A stretch of 64,000 nt of DNA from Actinoalloteichus caeruleus DSM 43889 (GTDB lineage: Bacteria > Actinomycetota > Actinomycetes > Mycobacteriales > Pseudonocardiaceae). A program made the translations under genes and the position numbers. The notes under the pieces are model-generated. The model saw nothing but the letters and a program-made list of their open reading frames with translations, ran no database searches and was not told where the DNA came from. The DNA lies in assembly GCF_000429185.2 (NCBI RefSeq), contig NZ_AUBJ02000001.1, forward strand, positions 1,798,001 to 1,862,000, read 5' to 3'. This document shows, one piece after another, positions 9,516-17,903 of this stretch. Position 1 is the stretch's first letter. The number at the start of each line of letters is the position of its first letter.

Positions 9516-9638
9516 TCACGCCTGGCGGGCCTTGTTGCGGGGATCCCGCTTGTTGATCACGTACACCTTGCCCCGGCGCCGCACGACCTGGGCCCCGGGC
9601 TTCTTCTTCAGCGATCGCAGTGACCTGCGGACCTTCAT
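9516..9638 (-). CDS. rpmJ: Ribosomal protein bL36, zinc-independent paralogue
   Basis: 40 residues starting [19 protein letters not shown] and ending in [12 protein letters not shown]. This is the C-minus form of L36: the four zinc-ligand positions (three Cys, one His) of the standard form are absent. AAGGAG lies 6 nt before the ATG. In actinobacteria such zinc-free ribosomal paralogues are made under zinc shortage when Zur releases its operator; a Zur-like box is found upstream at 9817-9831. The leader between box and start is about 180 nt, longer than usual. Confidence 0.92.
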   Translation of the reverse strand: MKVRRSLRSLKKKPGAQVVRRRGKVYVINKRDPRNKARQA

Positions 9639-9816
9639 GAGCTTCTCCTTCGTGTCGACGGCCCTCGTGGCGGTGCCCCGGCACCGGGACCCGGTGGGGC
9701 GGAGCCCTCGTCCGCCCTGCGGGGCGGAGGGAGGCGTCCCCGTGCGGCGCCCCGGGTGGTGCCCCTGGGCGGGGCACCACCGTCGTGGATGGGAGGGCAT
9801 CCCCGGACACCGTACA

Positions 9817-9831
9817 CGACAACGATTTTCA
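9817..9831. promoter_or_regulatory. Zur-box-like palindrome
   Basis: CGACAACGATTTTCA matches the palindrome TGAAAACGATTTTCA at 13 of 15 positions, the pattern I associate with actinobacterial Zur sites. It sits upstream of rpmJ2 in an AT-rich pocket. Confidence 0.55.
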
Positions 9832-9965
9832 TTTTCATCCATGCTCATCATTCCCGGCCGACGACACCCAGGGTCGGGCGCGAGACGGGGCGAACACCCG
9901 GCGCCGGACCGCCGGAGGAGGCCGGGAACCCTGGCCCACTGGAGCCACACCCGCCTTCGGGCTGA

Positions 9966-9978
9966 AATGATTATCATT
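9966..9978. promoter_or_regulatory. Perfect Fur/Zur-family palindrome AATGAT-T-ATCATT
   Basis: A 6-1-6 perfect inverted repeat ending 6 bp before the likely ATG (9985) of the methyltransferase. Its core resembles Fur-superfamily boxes. The position would block a leaderless or short-leader promoter. Zur is the best guess because of rpmJ2 next door. Confidence 0.55.
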
Positions 9979-9984
9979 CTCGAC

Positions 9985-10794
9985 ATGACCGCGCATCGAC
10001 TTCCGGTGGACCGCCCCTCCTTCGACACGGCGACGGCCCACTTCGACGAACTCGGACGTCACCTGTGGGAACCGATCGGGGCGGCCACGGTGGCCGCCCT
10101 GGCGCTCCGCCCCGGGGAACGGGTCCTGGACGCCTGCTGCGGGACCGGGGCCTCGGCACTGCCCAGCGCCCGACTGGTGGGACCGGACGGCGCCGTGGAC
10201 GCCGTCGACATCTCGGATCCGATGATCGACCGCCTGCGGCGGCATGCCTCCGACCTGCCCCAGCTCCGCGCCTCCTCGGCCGACGTCACCACCTGGGAGC
10301 CCTCGGGGTACGACGTCGTCCAGGCCGTGCTCGGCATCTTCTTCTTCCCCGACATGGCTGCCGGCACCGATCACCTCGTCAGCCGGGCACGGGTCGGGGG
10401 CCGCGTGGGGTTGACCGTCTGGCGGCGCGGGGCGATGGAGGCGGCGGGCGCGCGCCTGGGCAGGGCCGTGTCCGAGGTGCTCGGGACCCCGCCCTCCGGG
10501 CCGCCCCCGTCCCCGCCGCCGGCCCGGGACATCCGGACGGTCGAGGGCTTCACGGACTGGCTGCGGGACCGGGGCCTGCACGACGTCGTGGTGCGGGTCC
10601 ACGAACACCGGCTGCCCATGACGCCCGACATCGCCTGGCTCGTGGTCCTCGGCTCCGGCTTCCGCGCGGCCCTCGACCCCCTCGACGAGGAGGGGATCGA
10701 GGCGGTCCGCGGCCGCTACCTGGAGCTCCTCGCCGAGGACGACGTGACCGAGCTGGACGCGACAACCCTGGTGGGCACCGGGAGTCGGCGCTGA
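9985..10794 (+). CDS. Class I SAM-dependent methyltransferase
   Basis: 269 residues. Motif I is [20 protein letters not shown], followed by the acidic motif [10 protein letters not shown] and the UbiE/type-11-like motif [12 protein letters not shown]. The open frame extends far upstream, but ATG 9985 (or ATG 9967) is the first start next to the divergent promoter region, and the Fur-family palindrome overlaps the alternative start. Substrate unknown. Divergent from rpmJ2; the paired metal-type boxes suggest a zinc-responsive unit. The protein ends in an acidic segment, [11 protein letters not shown]. Confidence 0.75.
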   Translation: MTAHRLPVDRPSFDTATAHFDELGRHLWEPIGAATVAALALRPGERVLDACCGTGASALPSARLVGPDGAVDAVDISDPMIDRLRRHASDLPQLRASSADVTTWEPSGYDVVQAVLGIFFFPDMAAGTDHLVSRARVGGRVGLTVWRRGAMEAAGARLGRAVSEVLGTPPSGPPPSPPPARDIRTVEGFTDWLRDRGLHDVVVRVHEHRLPMTPDIAWLVVLGSGFRAALDPLDEEGIEAVRGRYLELLAEDDVTELDATTLVGTGSRR

Positions 10795-11037
10795 GGCCGG
10801 ATGACGGTCGCCACCCGAGGAAGTCGGTGGACTCGGCCGGGTGCGAAAACCATTTCCAGGAATCACCATTCCCGCACCGAGAGTCATGAGCCGGAAACGG
10901 GATGCGACATCCTATTCGCCCGCGCCCGCCGCGAAGCCGGTTTCGGGGCTGTCGCCGCGCGGCTCGCGCGGAACTCCCCTTCCCCACCGCGACCGACAAT
11001 GTTCCCGGCGCATTTCCCGGGAGAGGCCGACACCACC

Positions 11038-11073
11038 GGCGCCGGGAGCGTCCGCCCGCTCCATCCCGGCGCC
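11038..11073. terminator. Bidirectional stem-loop
   Basis: Perfect 10-bp stem GGCGCCGGGA / TCCCGGCGCC between the convergent methyltransferase and MFS genes. The surrounding 10795-11120 gap shows no gene. Confidence 0.6.
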
Positions 11074-11120
11074 GGGGGCGGCGGGGGCGGACCTGAGCCG
11101 ACCGCCGCCCCCGAGGTAGC

Positions 11121-12413
11121 TCAGCCGCCCGCCGTGGTTCCGCCGGACACGTGCCGCCTCGTCCAGGCGAGCGCGACGGCGGCACCGGCGAGCGTGACCA
11201 GGACGGAGCTGGCGATCATGACCGGGTACCCGGTGACGCCCGCCAGCCCCAGCCCGACCGAACTGAGGACGATCCGGCACATCCCGATCATGGACATCGG
11301 GATCGTGTAGTCGGTCGCGGCCGAACTCTTCCTGGCCAGCTCCATCGAGATGGTCGACACCCACGTCATCTTGGCCCCGTAGGCGACGGCCATGACCACC
11401 AACGCCCCGGCCGTCAGCCCGTACCCGCCGCCGCCGAACGCCAGGGGCAGCAGGCATGCCGTCGCGACCGCCCCCACCACCCCGGTCACCACGACGGGAG
11501 CGGAACGGCCGAACCGGGTGATCAGGGCGCCCGCCACCAGGGCGACGGCGGCCTGCGCCGCGACCGCCAGCGTGTACTGGACCAGCGCGATCTCGTCGAG
11601 CGACCAGTCGACCGCCAGCAGCATCGCGGACTGCGGAGCGGACGCGAGCCAGTCACCGAGCAGGAAGACGGGGATCACCAGCAGCGTCCAGACGGCGGTC
11701 CGCCGCTGGCGGAAGAAGCTGAGCAGCGCCCGCCAGGGCTCCGACCGGTTGGCGGGCCGCACGACCGGCTCGACGAGCCGCGCCAGCACGGCGAGGGGGA
11801 TGAGGAAGACCGCCGCCAGGGCCAGCAGGGTCGTCGTCCAACCCGCGTGGGAGTAGAGGAACAGGGCGCCGCCGGAGCCGATGAGGATGGACAGGCTCGC
11901 CGCCGCGACCTGGATGCCGTTGGCGACGCCGTAGTCGCTCGGCGGCAGCAGGCGGACCGCCATGCCGTTGATCGCGGTGTCGTGGAAGGCCGAGATGACC
12001 AGGAGCAGCGTCATCAGCACCAGGGTGGGCCCCAGGTTGTCCACGGGATCGAGTCCGGCGAGGACGACGAGTAACAGGACGAGCACGACCTGCGTCGACA
12101 GCAGCCACGTGCGGTAGTGGCCGAACCGGACCGAGCCGAACCGGTCGATCACCGGACCGATGAGGAAGCGGCTGAAGTAGACGACGCCGAGCAGGTTGAT
12201 CAGCGCCACCGTGCCCAGGGAGACCCCCCGGCCGAGCAGGATCGTGCCGAGCGCTCCGAAGAAGAACGAGTAGCCGATGTCGGCGACCAGGAACAGCGCG
12301 GTGATGACGCCGAGCCGGTGCGCTCGCCCCAGCTGGCCGGGTTCCGATCGACCGGCCCGCCCGGGTGGGCCGGTCGTGGTCTCCGGTACGACACCGTGTT
12401 CAGTGCCCCGCAT
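11121..12413 (-). CDS. MFS permease, RhtX/FptX-like siderophore transporter
   Basis: 430 residues with about twelve hydrophobic segments (for example LGVITALFLVADIGYSFFF and VVVTGVVGAVATACLLPLAF). The segment MELARKSSAATDYTIPMS matches the RhtX/FptX/AmpG-like signature, in which a conserved AATDYT follows TM10. That subfamily imports siderophores across the inner membrane. Transcribed away from the TetR gene, with the palindrome TGACTG-N5-CAGTCA 22 bp upstream of the start. The ABC importer genes nearby support a metallophore role. A drug exporter is the alternative reading. Confidence 0.7.
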   Translation of the reverse strand: MRGTEHGVVPETTTGPPGRAGRSEPGQLGRAHRLGVITALFLVADIGYSFFFGALGTILLGRGVSLGTVALINLLGVVYFSRFLIGPVIDRFGSVRFGHYRTWLLSTQVVLVLLLVVLAGLDPVDNLGPTLVLMTLLLVISAFHDTAINGMAVRLLPPSDYGVANGIQVAAASLSILIGSGGALFLYSHAGWTTTLLALAAVFLIPLAVLARLVEPVVRPANRSEPWRALLSFFRQRRTAVWTLLVIPVFLLGDWLASAPQSAMLLAVDWSLDEIALVQYTLAVAAQAAVALVAGALITRFGRSAPVVVTGVVGAVATACLLPLAFGGGGYGLTAGALVVMAVAYGAKMTWVSTISMELARKSSAATDYTIPMSMIGMCRIVLSSVGLGLAGVTGYPVMIASSVLVTLAGAAVALAWTRRHVSGGTTAGG

Positions 12414-12434
12414 CGTCTCTCCCTACAATTGGCA

Positions 12435-12451
12435 TGACTGACCGGCAGTCA
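12435..12451. promoter_or_regulatory. Palindromic operator, site 1 (TGACTG-ACCGG-CAGTCA)
   Basis: Perfect 6-5-6 inverted repeat between the divergent MFS and tetR genes. The same half-sites recur at 13352-13368 and 43664-43680. Candidate binding site of the adjacent TetR protein. Confidence 0.7.
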
Positions 12452-12537
12452 CGGTGAATACAACAGTTCGCGCAAACAGCGCTGTGTGCGGCACGGGATC
12501 GCGTTGTATACGCTGTTCCGGACCGAAAGGGGATGAG

Positions 12538-13089
12538 GTGGCACGCACGAAACCGGGCGAGCAGCGTCGCAGTGAATTGCTCGACGCCGCCGAATCACGC
12601 GTGCTTCAGGACGGCATCGACTCCCTCACGGTCGATGACATCACCGTTGGTGCCGGCGTCGCGAAGGGGACCTTCTACCTCCATTTCACGAACAAGGACG
12701 ATCTTCTCGGTGCCCTGCGGGACCGGTACGTCCAGCGGTTCGTGAGCAACCAGCGGCAGGCTGCCGAGCCCAGCGGGGGTGTCGACAAGATCGAACGGTG
12801 GATCCTCAGCGGGATCGACGAGTACCGGCGTGACGTCCGGCTGCACGACCTGCTGTTCCACCACCCGTCCCGGCCAGAGGGCCCCGAGGACAACCCGGCG
12901 GTGGACGCGCTGCGCGACCTGCTGGTCGAGATCGGGGCGACGATCCCCGACCCCACGGCGACGGCGGTGATCCTCTACCACGCGATGCACGGGACGGCCG
13001 ACCACATCCTGCACACACCGGCGGACGAGGACCGCATGCTCGCCGAGGTGACCCGGCTCTGCCGGATCCTGCTCGCGCCCGCGACCTGA
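12538..13089 (+). CDS. TetR-family regulator
   Basis: 183 residues. The HTH reads LTVDDITVGAGVAKGTFYLHFTNKDDLL, typical of TetR proteins, near residues 25-52. The C-terminal ligand domain is short and His-rich in places (LHDLLFHHPS, YHAMHGTADHILH). GTG 12538 is preceded by AAAGGGGATGAG; the frame is open further upstream but without a ribosome site. It lies between the MFS permease (divergent) and the ABC importer operon (same strand), and a shared palindrome marks both promoters. Inferred to be the local repressor of transport; the ligand may be the chelator itself. Confidence 0.85.
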   Translation: MARTKPGEQRRSELLDAAESRVLQDGIDSLTVDDITVGAGVAKGTFYLHFTNKDDLLGALRDRYVQRFVSNQRQAAEPSGGVDKIERWILSGIDEYRRDVRLHDLLFHHPSRPEGPEDNPAVDALRDLLVEIGATIPDPTATAVILYHAMHGTADHILHTPADEDRMLAEVTRLCRILLAPAT

Positions 13090-13327
13090 GCACCCGGGCC
13101 CCGGGGCCTGACCCGCCCGCCCCGGCCGGGCCTCGGGGTGTCCACGGGGGCTCGCGCGCGCCCCCACCCGTCGTCGGGCACCCGGCACCACGCCGTCTCG
13201 CAACGCCCTCACCGCCTCGCTCCGGAAGTCACCTCCCGGCTCCCGTGGTTCGCCCGTTGGTGTGCACGGCCTCCGCCGGGGTACCCAACGCCCGGTCCGG
13301 CGGACGACCCTGGTTCGACCTTTCCGA

Positions 13328-13346
13328 TTAGGTTAGCCTAGCCTTG
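13328..13346. promoter_or_regulatory. IdeR/DmdR-like iron box
   Basis: TTAGGTTAGCCTAGCCTTG agrees with the 19-bp consensus TTAGGTTAGGCTAACCTAA at 15 positions. It lies about 130 bp before the ABC importer operon and 5 bp before TetR operator site 2. Indicates iron repression of the importer. Nothing else is seen in the 13090-13478 gap. Confidence 0.75.
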
Positions 13347-13351
13347 AGTGG

Positions 13352-13368
13352 TGACTGACTGCCAGTCA
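13352..13368. promoter_or_regulatory. Palindromic operator, site 2 (TGACTG-ACTGC-CAGTCA)
   Basis: Same half-sites and 5-nt spacer length as sites 1 and 3, immediately downstream of the iron box. The importer operon therefore appears to be under dual control by iron and by the TetR protein. Confidence 0.7.
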
Positions 13369-13478
13369 TTCCGTCGCCCCGGGGCCGGTCCCGGCGCCAC
13401 ACAGGCAGCCGACCAGGCACGCCGACCGCGCCCTGACCACGCGGCGACGCGACATGACCTCCACGACGAGGAAGGCTC

Positions 13479-15305
13479 ATGACAACGACGGACACGACCA
13501 CGGCGGAGCGCACCGCCCCACTCGACAACCCCCCACGCGGCCCCGCCGAGGAGGACAACCCCACCCTGGTCCGGGTCGGCGCGGCGGCTCGCCTCCTCCG
13601 GCCGGTCCGTCGCCACTTCATCACCTGCGGGGTGCTGTCCGCGCTCGCCGCCGCGGCGGGATTCCTCCCCTACCTGGCCATCGCCGAGATCGCCCGTGCG
13701 GTGCTCACCGCACCCAGCGCTGCCGCCGCCGCCCCCACGGTCTGGACCTGGGTCGCGATCGGTGGCCTGGGGGCGATGCTGCGCCTGGTGCTGCTGGGCT
13801 TCTCCTCCCACGTGGGCCACTACGCGGACGCCGAGATGCTCAGGGACATCCGGGTCCGGCTGGTGCGGCGGCTGGGGGTGATCCCCCTCGGCTGGTTCCG
13901 CTCGGCCGGCTCCGGCCAGGTGAAGAAGACCATGACCGACGACCTGGAGGAGATGCACCAGCTGATCGCGCACGCCCTCGGTGAGATCACCGCCGGGGCG
14001 ACGGCGATCCTCGTCGGGTTCGGGTACCTGCTGTTCGTGGACTGGCGGATGGCGCTGATCACGCTGGCCGTCCCGGCGATGATGCTGCTCGCCTACCGCG
14101 TCTCGATGCGTTCGATGCCCGCCCACATGGCTCGGCTGCTCGCGGCCGAGGGGCGGATCAGCGCGGCCAGCGTCGAGTACGCCGACGGGATCAGCGTCGT
14201 GAAGGCCTTCGGCATCAACGGCCGACTGCTCGACCGGTTCGGCGCCGCCGTGCGGGAGCACACCGCGGCGATGCGCACCTGGGTCTCCGAGGTCCGGTAC
14301 AGCTCGGCGTTGTGCCAGCTCTTCAACTCCGAGGTCACGGTCCTCGCGGTCGTCTTCGCGGCGGGGCTCGGTTTCGTCACGGCCGGGGAGCTCACCTTCG
14401 TCGACATCCTGCCGTTCCTGGTGGTGGGCGTGGGTCTGCCGACCTCCCTCACCCCGTTGATCCAGGGCAACCAGGGTCTGCGCAAGGCACGGATGGCGGC
14501 GGGGCGCATCGACGCCCTGCTCAACCGGGAGGCCCTGCCGGAGCCCGCCGAGCCCAGGACCCCGACCGGGCACGACATCGAGCTCGACCGGGTCACCTTC
14601 TCCTACGACGGGGCCACCAACGCGGTGGAGGACGTCAGCGTGCGCTGCCAGCCGGGCACCGTGACCGCGCTGGTCGGGCCGTCCGGCGCGGGCAAGACCA
14701 CGCTGGCCAGCCTGCTCCCCCGGTTCTACGACGTGACCGGCGGAGCGATCCGCATCGGCGGGGTCGACGTCCGGGACATGTCCTCCGAGACCCTGCTGTC
14801 CTCGATGACGCTGGTCTTCCAGGACGTGGCGCTGCTGCGGGACACGGTGACGGAGAACATCAGGATCGGTCGTCCGGGCGCCTCCGACGAGCAGGTGCGC
14901 GAGGCGGCGCGGGCGGCCCAGATCCACGACGTGATCGAACGCCTCCCGCAGGGCTACGACACCGTGCTCGACGCGGTGGGTGGCGGGCTGTCCGGAGGTG
15001 AACGGCAGCGGCTGACCATCGCGCGCGCGATCCTGGCCGCCGCTCCGGTGGTGGTGTTGGACGAGGCCACCGCCGCCCTCGACCCGGACGGGGAGGCCGC
15101 CGTCCAGGACGCGCTGGCCACCCTGATCGCCGGTAAGACGGTGATCGTGATCGCCCACCGGCTGCACACCATCGCCAGCGCCGACCAGATCCTGGTCCTG
15201 GAGGGTGGTCGGGTCGCCGAGGTCGGGTCGCACCCCGTCCTCCTCGCCCGCAACGGCCTGTACGCGCGGATGTGGCGGGCCCAGCAGAACGGAGACACGG
15301 CATGA
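13479..15305 (+). CDS. ABC transporter, fused permease-ATPase (YbtP/IrtA-like half)
   Basis: 608 residues: N-terminal six-helix membrane domain (about 45-330), then an ATPase domain with Walker A GPSGAGKTT, signature LSGGERQRL, Walker B VVVLDEATAALD and the H-loop IAHRL. Start at ATG 13479 with GAGGAAGG just upstream. It pairs with the next gene (4-nt overlap) to form a heterodimer. Such pairs beside a siderophore-type MFS gene and an iron box are importers of ferric siderophores (YbtPQ, IrtAB) rather than drug exporters, though the fold is that of an exporter. The Walker B glutamate is present in this subunit. Confidence 0.85.
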   Translation: MTTTDTTTAERTAPLDNPPRGPAEEDNPTLVRVGAAARLLRPVRRHFITCGVLSALAAAAGFLPYLAIAEIARAVLTAPSAAAAAPTVWTWVAIGGLGAMLRLVLLGFSSHVGHYADAEMLRDIRVRLVRRLGVIPLGWFRSAGSGQVKKTMTDDLEEMHQLIAHALGEITAGATAILVGFGYLLFVDWRMALITLAVPAMMLLAYRVSMRSMPAHMARLLAAEGRISAASVEYADGISVVKAFGINGRLLDRFGAAVREHTAAMRTWVSEVRYSSALCQLFNSEVTVLAVVFAAGLGFVTAGELTFVDILPFLVVGVGLPTSLTPLIQGNQGLRKARMAAGRIDALLNREALPEPAEPRTPTGHDIELDRVTFSYDGATNAVEDVSVRCQPGTVTALVGPSGAGKTTLASLLPRFYDVTGGAIRIGGVDVRDMSSETLLSSMTLVFQDVALLRDTVTENIRIGRPGASDEQVREAARAAQIHDVIERLPQGYDTVLDAVGGGLSGGERQRLTIARAILAAAPVVVLDEATAALDPDGEAAVQDALATLIAGKTVIVIAHRLHTIASADQILVLEGGRVAEVGSHPVLLARNGLYARMWRAQQNGDTA

Positions 15306-17047
15306 TCCGCCACCTGTACCGCCTGTACCCGCATCCCGGGGTGCTGGTGCGGATGGGACTGCTGCACCTGGTCCTGGCGATCCTCCAGGGCGTGCTGCTC
15401 GGCATGTTGGTGCCGATCCTGCGGGCGCTGCTGCGTCCGGAACCGGATCTCGCCGCCGCCACGCCGTGGCTGGTCGCCGGGGCGGTGGGCGCCGCCGTGT
15501 ACGGGGTGTTGAAGATGATCGCCACCCCGGTGGGCTTCGCCGCGAGCATGAGCCTGGCAGCCCAGCTGCGGCACCGCCTGATGCGGCACGCCGCGACCCT
15601 GCCGCTGGGCTGGTTCACCGGGGGGAACAAGGCGAAGCTGTCCCGCACGGTGACCACGTCGGCCGGCAACGTGGCCCAGCTGGCCTCCACGTTCGGACCA
15701 CCGGCGATCACCGGCACCGTCGTGCCGGCGACGGTCGTGGTGGTGACCTTCTTCGTCGACTGGCGGTTGGCGCTGCTGTTCCTGGCGATCCTGCCGGTGG
15801 CCTTCCTCGCCCTGCGGCGCGCCGGGCGGATCACCGCCGAGGCGGACCGCGAGCTCGACGAGGCGGCCACGGAGATCGCGGGCCGGGCGATCGAGATGGG
15901 GCAGGCCCAGCCGGTGCTGCGGGCGGCCGGTCACGGCACCACCGGCACCGCCCGGATGCGGCACGCGCTGGACGAACACCGCACGCGGTACCGCAAGGGC
16001 CTGCGTCGTTCGCTGGTCCCCGACCTGACCTACACCGCCGTGGTGATGGTGGGGTTCGTCGCGGTGATGGTGCTGGGTGCGCAGTTCCTGCTCAGCGGCA
16101 CCCTCCAGGTCGCCGACGCGGTCGCGTTGCTGGTGCTGGCGGTGCGGTTCCTGGAGCCGCTCGGCACCCTGACGGAGCTGCTGGGCACCCTGCACGCGAT
16201 GGACAACTCCGTGACCCGGGTCGAGAACATCCTGTACACCCCGGCGTTGAAGCACCACCCGAAGCCGGTGCGCGAGTTGAAGGACGCGACGATCGAGTTC
16301 TCCGACGTCACCTACTCCTACGGAGGGACGCCGGCGTTGTCCGGGGTGTCCTTCCGGTGCCGGCCCGGCACGACCACCGCGCTGGTCGGGCCGTCCGGGT
16401 CGGGCAAGACCACGGTCACCCGGCTGATCGCCCGGTTCTTCGACGTCGACTCCGGCAGCGTACGGGTCGGCGGCGTGGACGTCCGGGAACTCGACCACCA
16501 GGTGCTGCTCAGCGACGTGGCCATCGTGTTCCAGGACGTGTACCTGTTCGACACGACGATCGAGGAGAACCTGCGGATCGCCCAGCCGGACGCGACCCAC
16601 GAGGAGCTGATGGCGGCGGCGCGGGCGGCCCGGCTCAACGAGGTCGTGGCCCGGTTGCCGCAGGGTTGGCAGACGAAGGTCGGGGAGGGGGGCGCCCAGC
16701 TGTCGGGAGGCGAGCGGCAGCGGGTGTCCATCGCCCGCGCGTTCCTCAAGAAGGCGCGGGTGGTGCTGCTCGACGAGGCCGGGTCGGCGCTGGACCCGGA
16801 GAACGAGGGCGCGATCAGCGAGGCGATCGCGAACCTGTCGCAGGACCCGAACCGGACGGTGATCGTGATCGCGCACCGGCCGGCGACGCTGGCCACCGCC
16901 GACCACGTGATCGCGCTGGACGGCGGCCGGGTCTCCGAGGCGGGGACCCCCAGCGAGCTGCGGGCGACCGGGGGCACCTTCGCCCGGTTGTACAACCAGT
17001 ACGAGCACGCGCGGAGCTGGCACATCGGGGCGGCACCGGCCCCCTGA
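15302..17047 (+). CDS. ABC transporter, fused permease-ATPase (YbtQ/IrtB-like half)
   Basis: 581 residues. ATG 15302 overlaps the previous stop (ATGA). Membrane domain about residues 20-300, then Walker A GPSGSGKTT, signature LSGGERQRV, and Walker B VVLLDEAGSALD, where an Ala-Gly replaces the commoner Ala-Thr after the catalytic Glu. The H-loop is IAHRPATLA. Partner of the preceding half-transporter; inferred substrate is an iron-chelate, possibly the cluster product. A strong terminator follows 16 nt after the stop. Confidence 0.85.
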   Translation: MIRHLYRLYPHPGVLVRMGLLHLVLAILQGVLLGMLVPILRALLRPEPDLAAATPWLVAGAVGAAVYGVLKMIATPVGFAASMSLAAQLRHRLMRHAATLPLGWFTGGNKAKLSRTVTTSAGNVAQLASTFGPPAITGTVVPATVVVVTFFVDWRLALLFLAILPVAFLALRRAGRITAEADRELDEAATEIAGRAIEMGQAQPVLRAAGHGTTGTARMRHALDEHRTRYRKGLRRSLVPDLTYTAVVMVGFVAVMVLGAQFLLSGTLQVADAVALLVLAVRFLEPLGTLTELLGTLHAMDNSVTRVENILYTPALKHHPKPVRELKDATIEFSDVTYSYGGTPALSGVSFRCRPGTTTALVGPSGSGKTTVTRLIARFFDVDSGSVRVGGVDVRELDHQVLLSDVAIVFQDVYLFDTTIEENLRIAQPDATHEELMAAARAARLNEVVARLPQGWQTKVGEGGAQLSGGERQRVSIARAFLKKARVVLLDEAGSALDPENEGAISEAIANLSQDPNRTVIVIAHRPATLATADHVIALDGGRVSEAGTPSELRATGGTFARLYNQYEHARSWHIGAAPAP

Positions 17048-17062
17048 TCCGCCACCGCCGAC

Positions 17063-17094
17063 GTCCCGGCCGGGGAGGTCAGCCCGGCCGGGAC
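17063..17094 (+). terminator. Strong stem-loop after the importer operon
   Basis: Perfect 12-bp stem GTCCCGGCCGGG / CCCGGCCGGGAC with an 8-nt loop, starting 16 nt after the stop. Confidence 0.75.
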
Positions 17095-17866
17095 GGGTCC
17101 GTCCCGTGCCCGCGCGATGCGCACCGGGGTGGTACGCGGCGGATCTCCCCTCGGGTGTCCGGCGGATCGGTGCGCTCCGGCTCGCCCGGTGTGCCGGCTG
17201 GCGCGCGCCTGCGGGATGGGGCGGCTGGTGTTCGGGAAGGGCGACGCGTGAGCGGCATCCCCTTTCTCGGGCACTCCCGGGCCCGTGTGCGGGAAAGCGC
17301 GTCGCCGGGGCGAGTCGGTGGGCCAACGGGAAATGGCGGTCCTCGCCCCGGCGGCGGGGTTCGACGGGCACCCATTCCGGATTTCGCGCGGATCTCACCC
17401 GAACTCTCGCGGAATACTCGATCCCGGGTCGTCACCGTGGGCGGGATGCGACGCGGAGGGCTCGCCTTTTCGGGTGCCGCCGCCCCCACTGTCGGCGGGC
17501 CGTGTCATGTTCGGGCCGGCGTCGGGTCGAGGGACGCGCCCTCCTCCAAGGGGGCGTGTCGGGGGATCACCGGGCACACCCGTGCCGGGCGAGGTGCCCA
17601 CGGCCGGGCTGGCGACGTCCGGCGCCCGCAGGGCTTGGAGCGGGGGTAATCCCAGGTCAACGAATGACGATGGGGGGTGACCGGGATGGCTCCACTCGGA
17701 CCGAGCGGATGCGGCCGTTCCGACCAGTGGTCGGGCCCGCTCGGGGGACGGCCGGCCGTCGAGGGGCCGGGCAGCCGATGGTGGTCTCCTCGCGCTGCCG
17801 ATCGCTCCGCTGGCTGGCGGCACCGGTTCTACACCGAAGAGACGAGGTGTACACCTCCCGCACGTC
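17095..17866. other. Gene-free stretch
   Basis: About 770 bp with no supported gene; the open frames have no recognisable domains. It separates the transport genes from the biosynthetic block. Confidence 0.4.
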
Positions 17867-17896
17867 TTGACAATTCGTTCCCATGATAAGTGAATA
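17867..17896 (+). promoter_or_regulatory. Possible promoter for the first biosynthetic gene
   Basis: TTGACA (17867-17872) with TGAATA 18 nt further (17891-17896), in an AT-rich pocket directly before the ATG at 17904. If used, the leader would be almost absent, so the true -10 may lie slightly upstream (CATGAT, GATAAG). Confidence 0.4.
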
Positions 17897-17903
17897 AGTA
17901 ATC

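Noticed and set aside
13479-17047. ABC pair as multidrug exporter
   Set aside because: The fold would allow it, but the iron box, the RhtX/FptX-like neighbour and the two-half layout fit YbtPQ/IrtAB import better. Kept as an alternative only.
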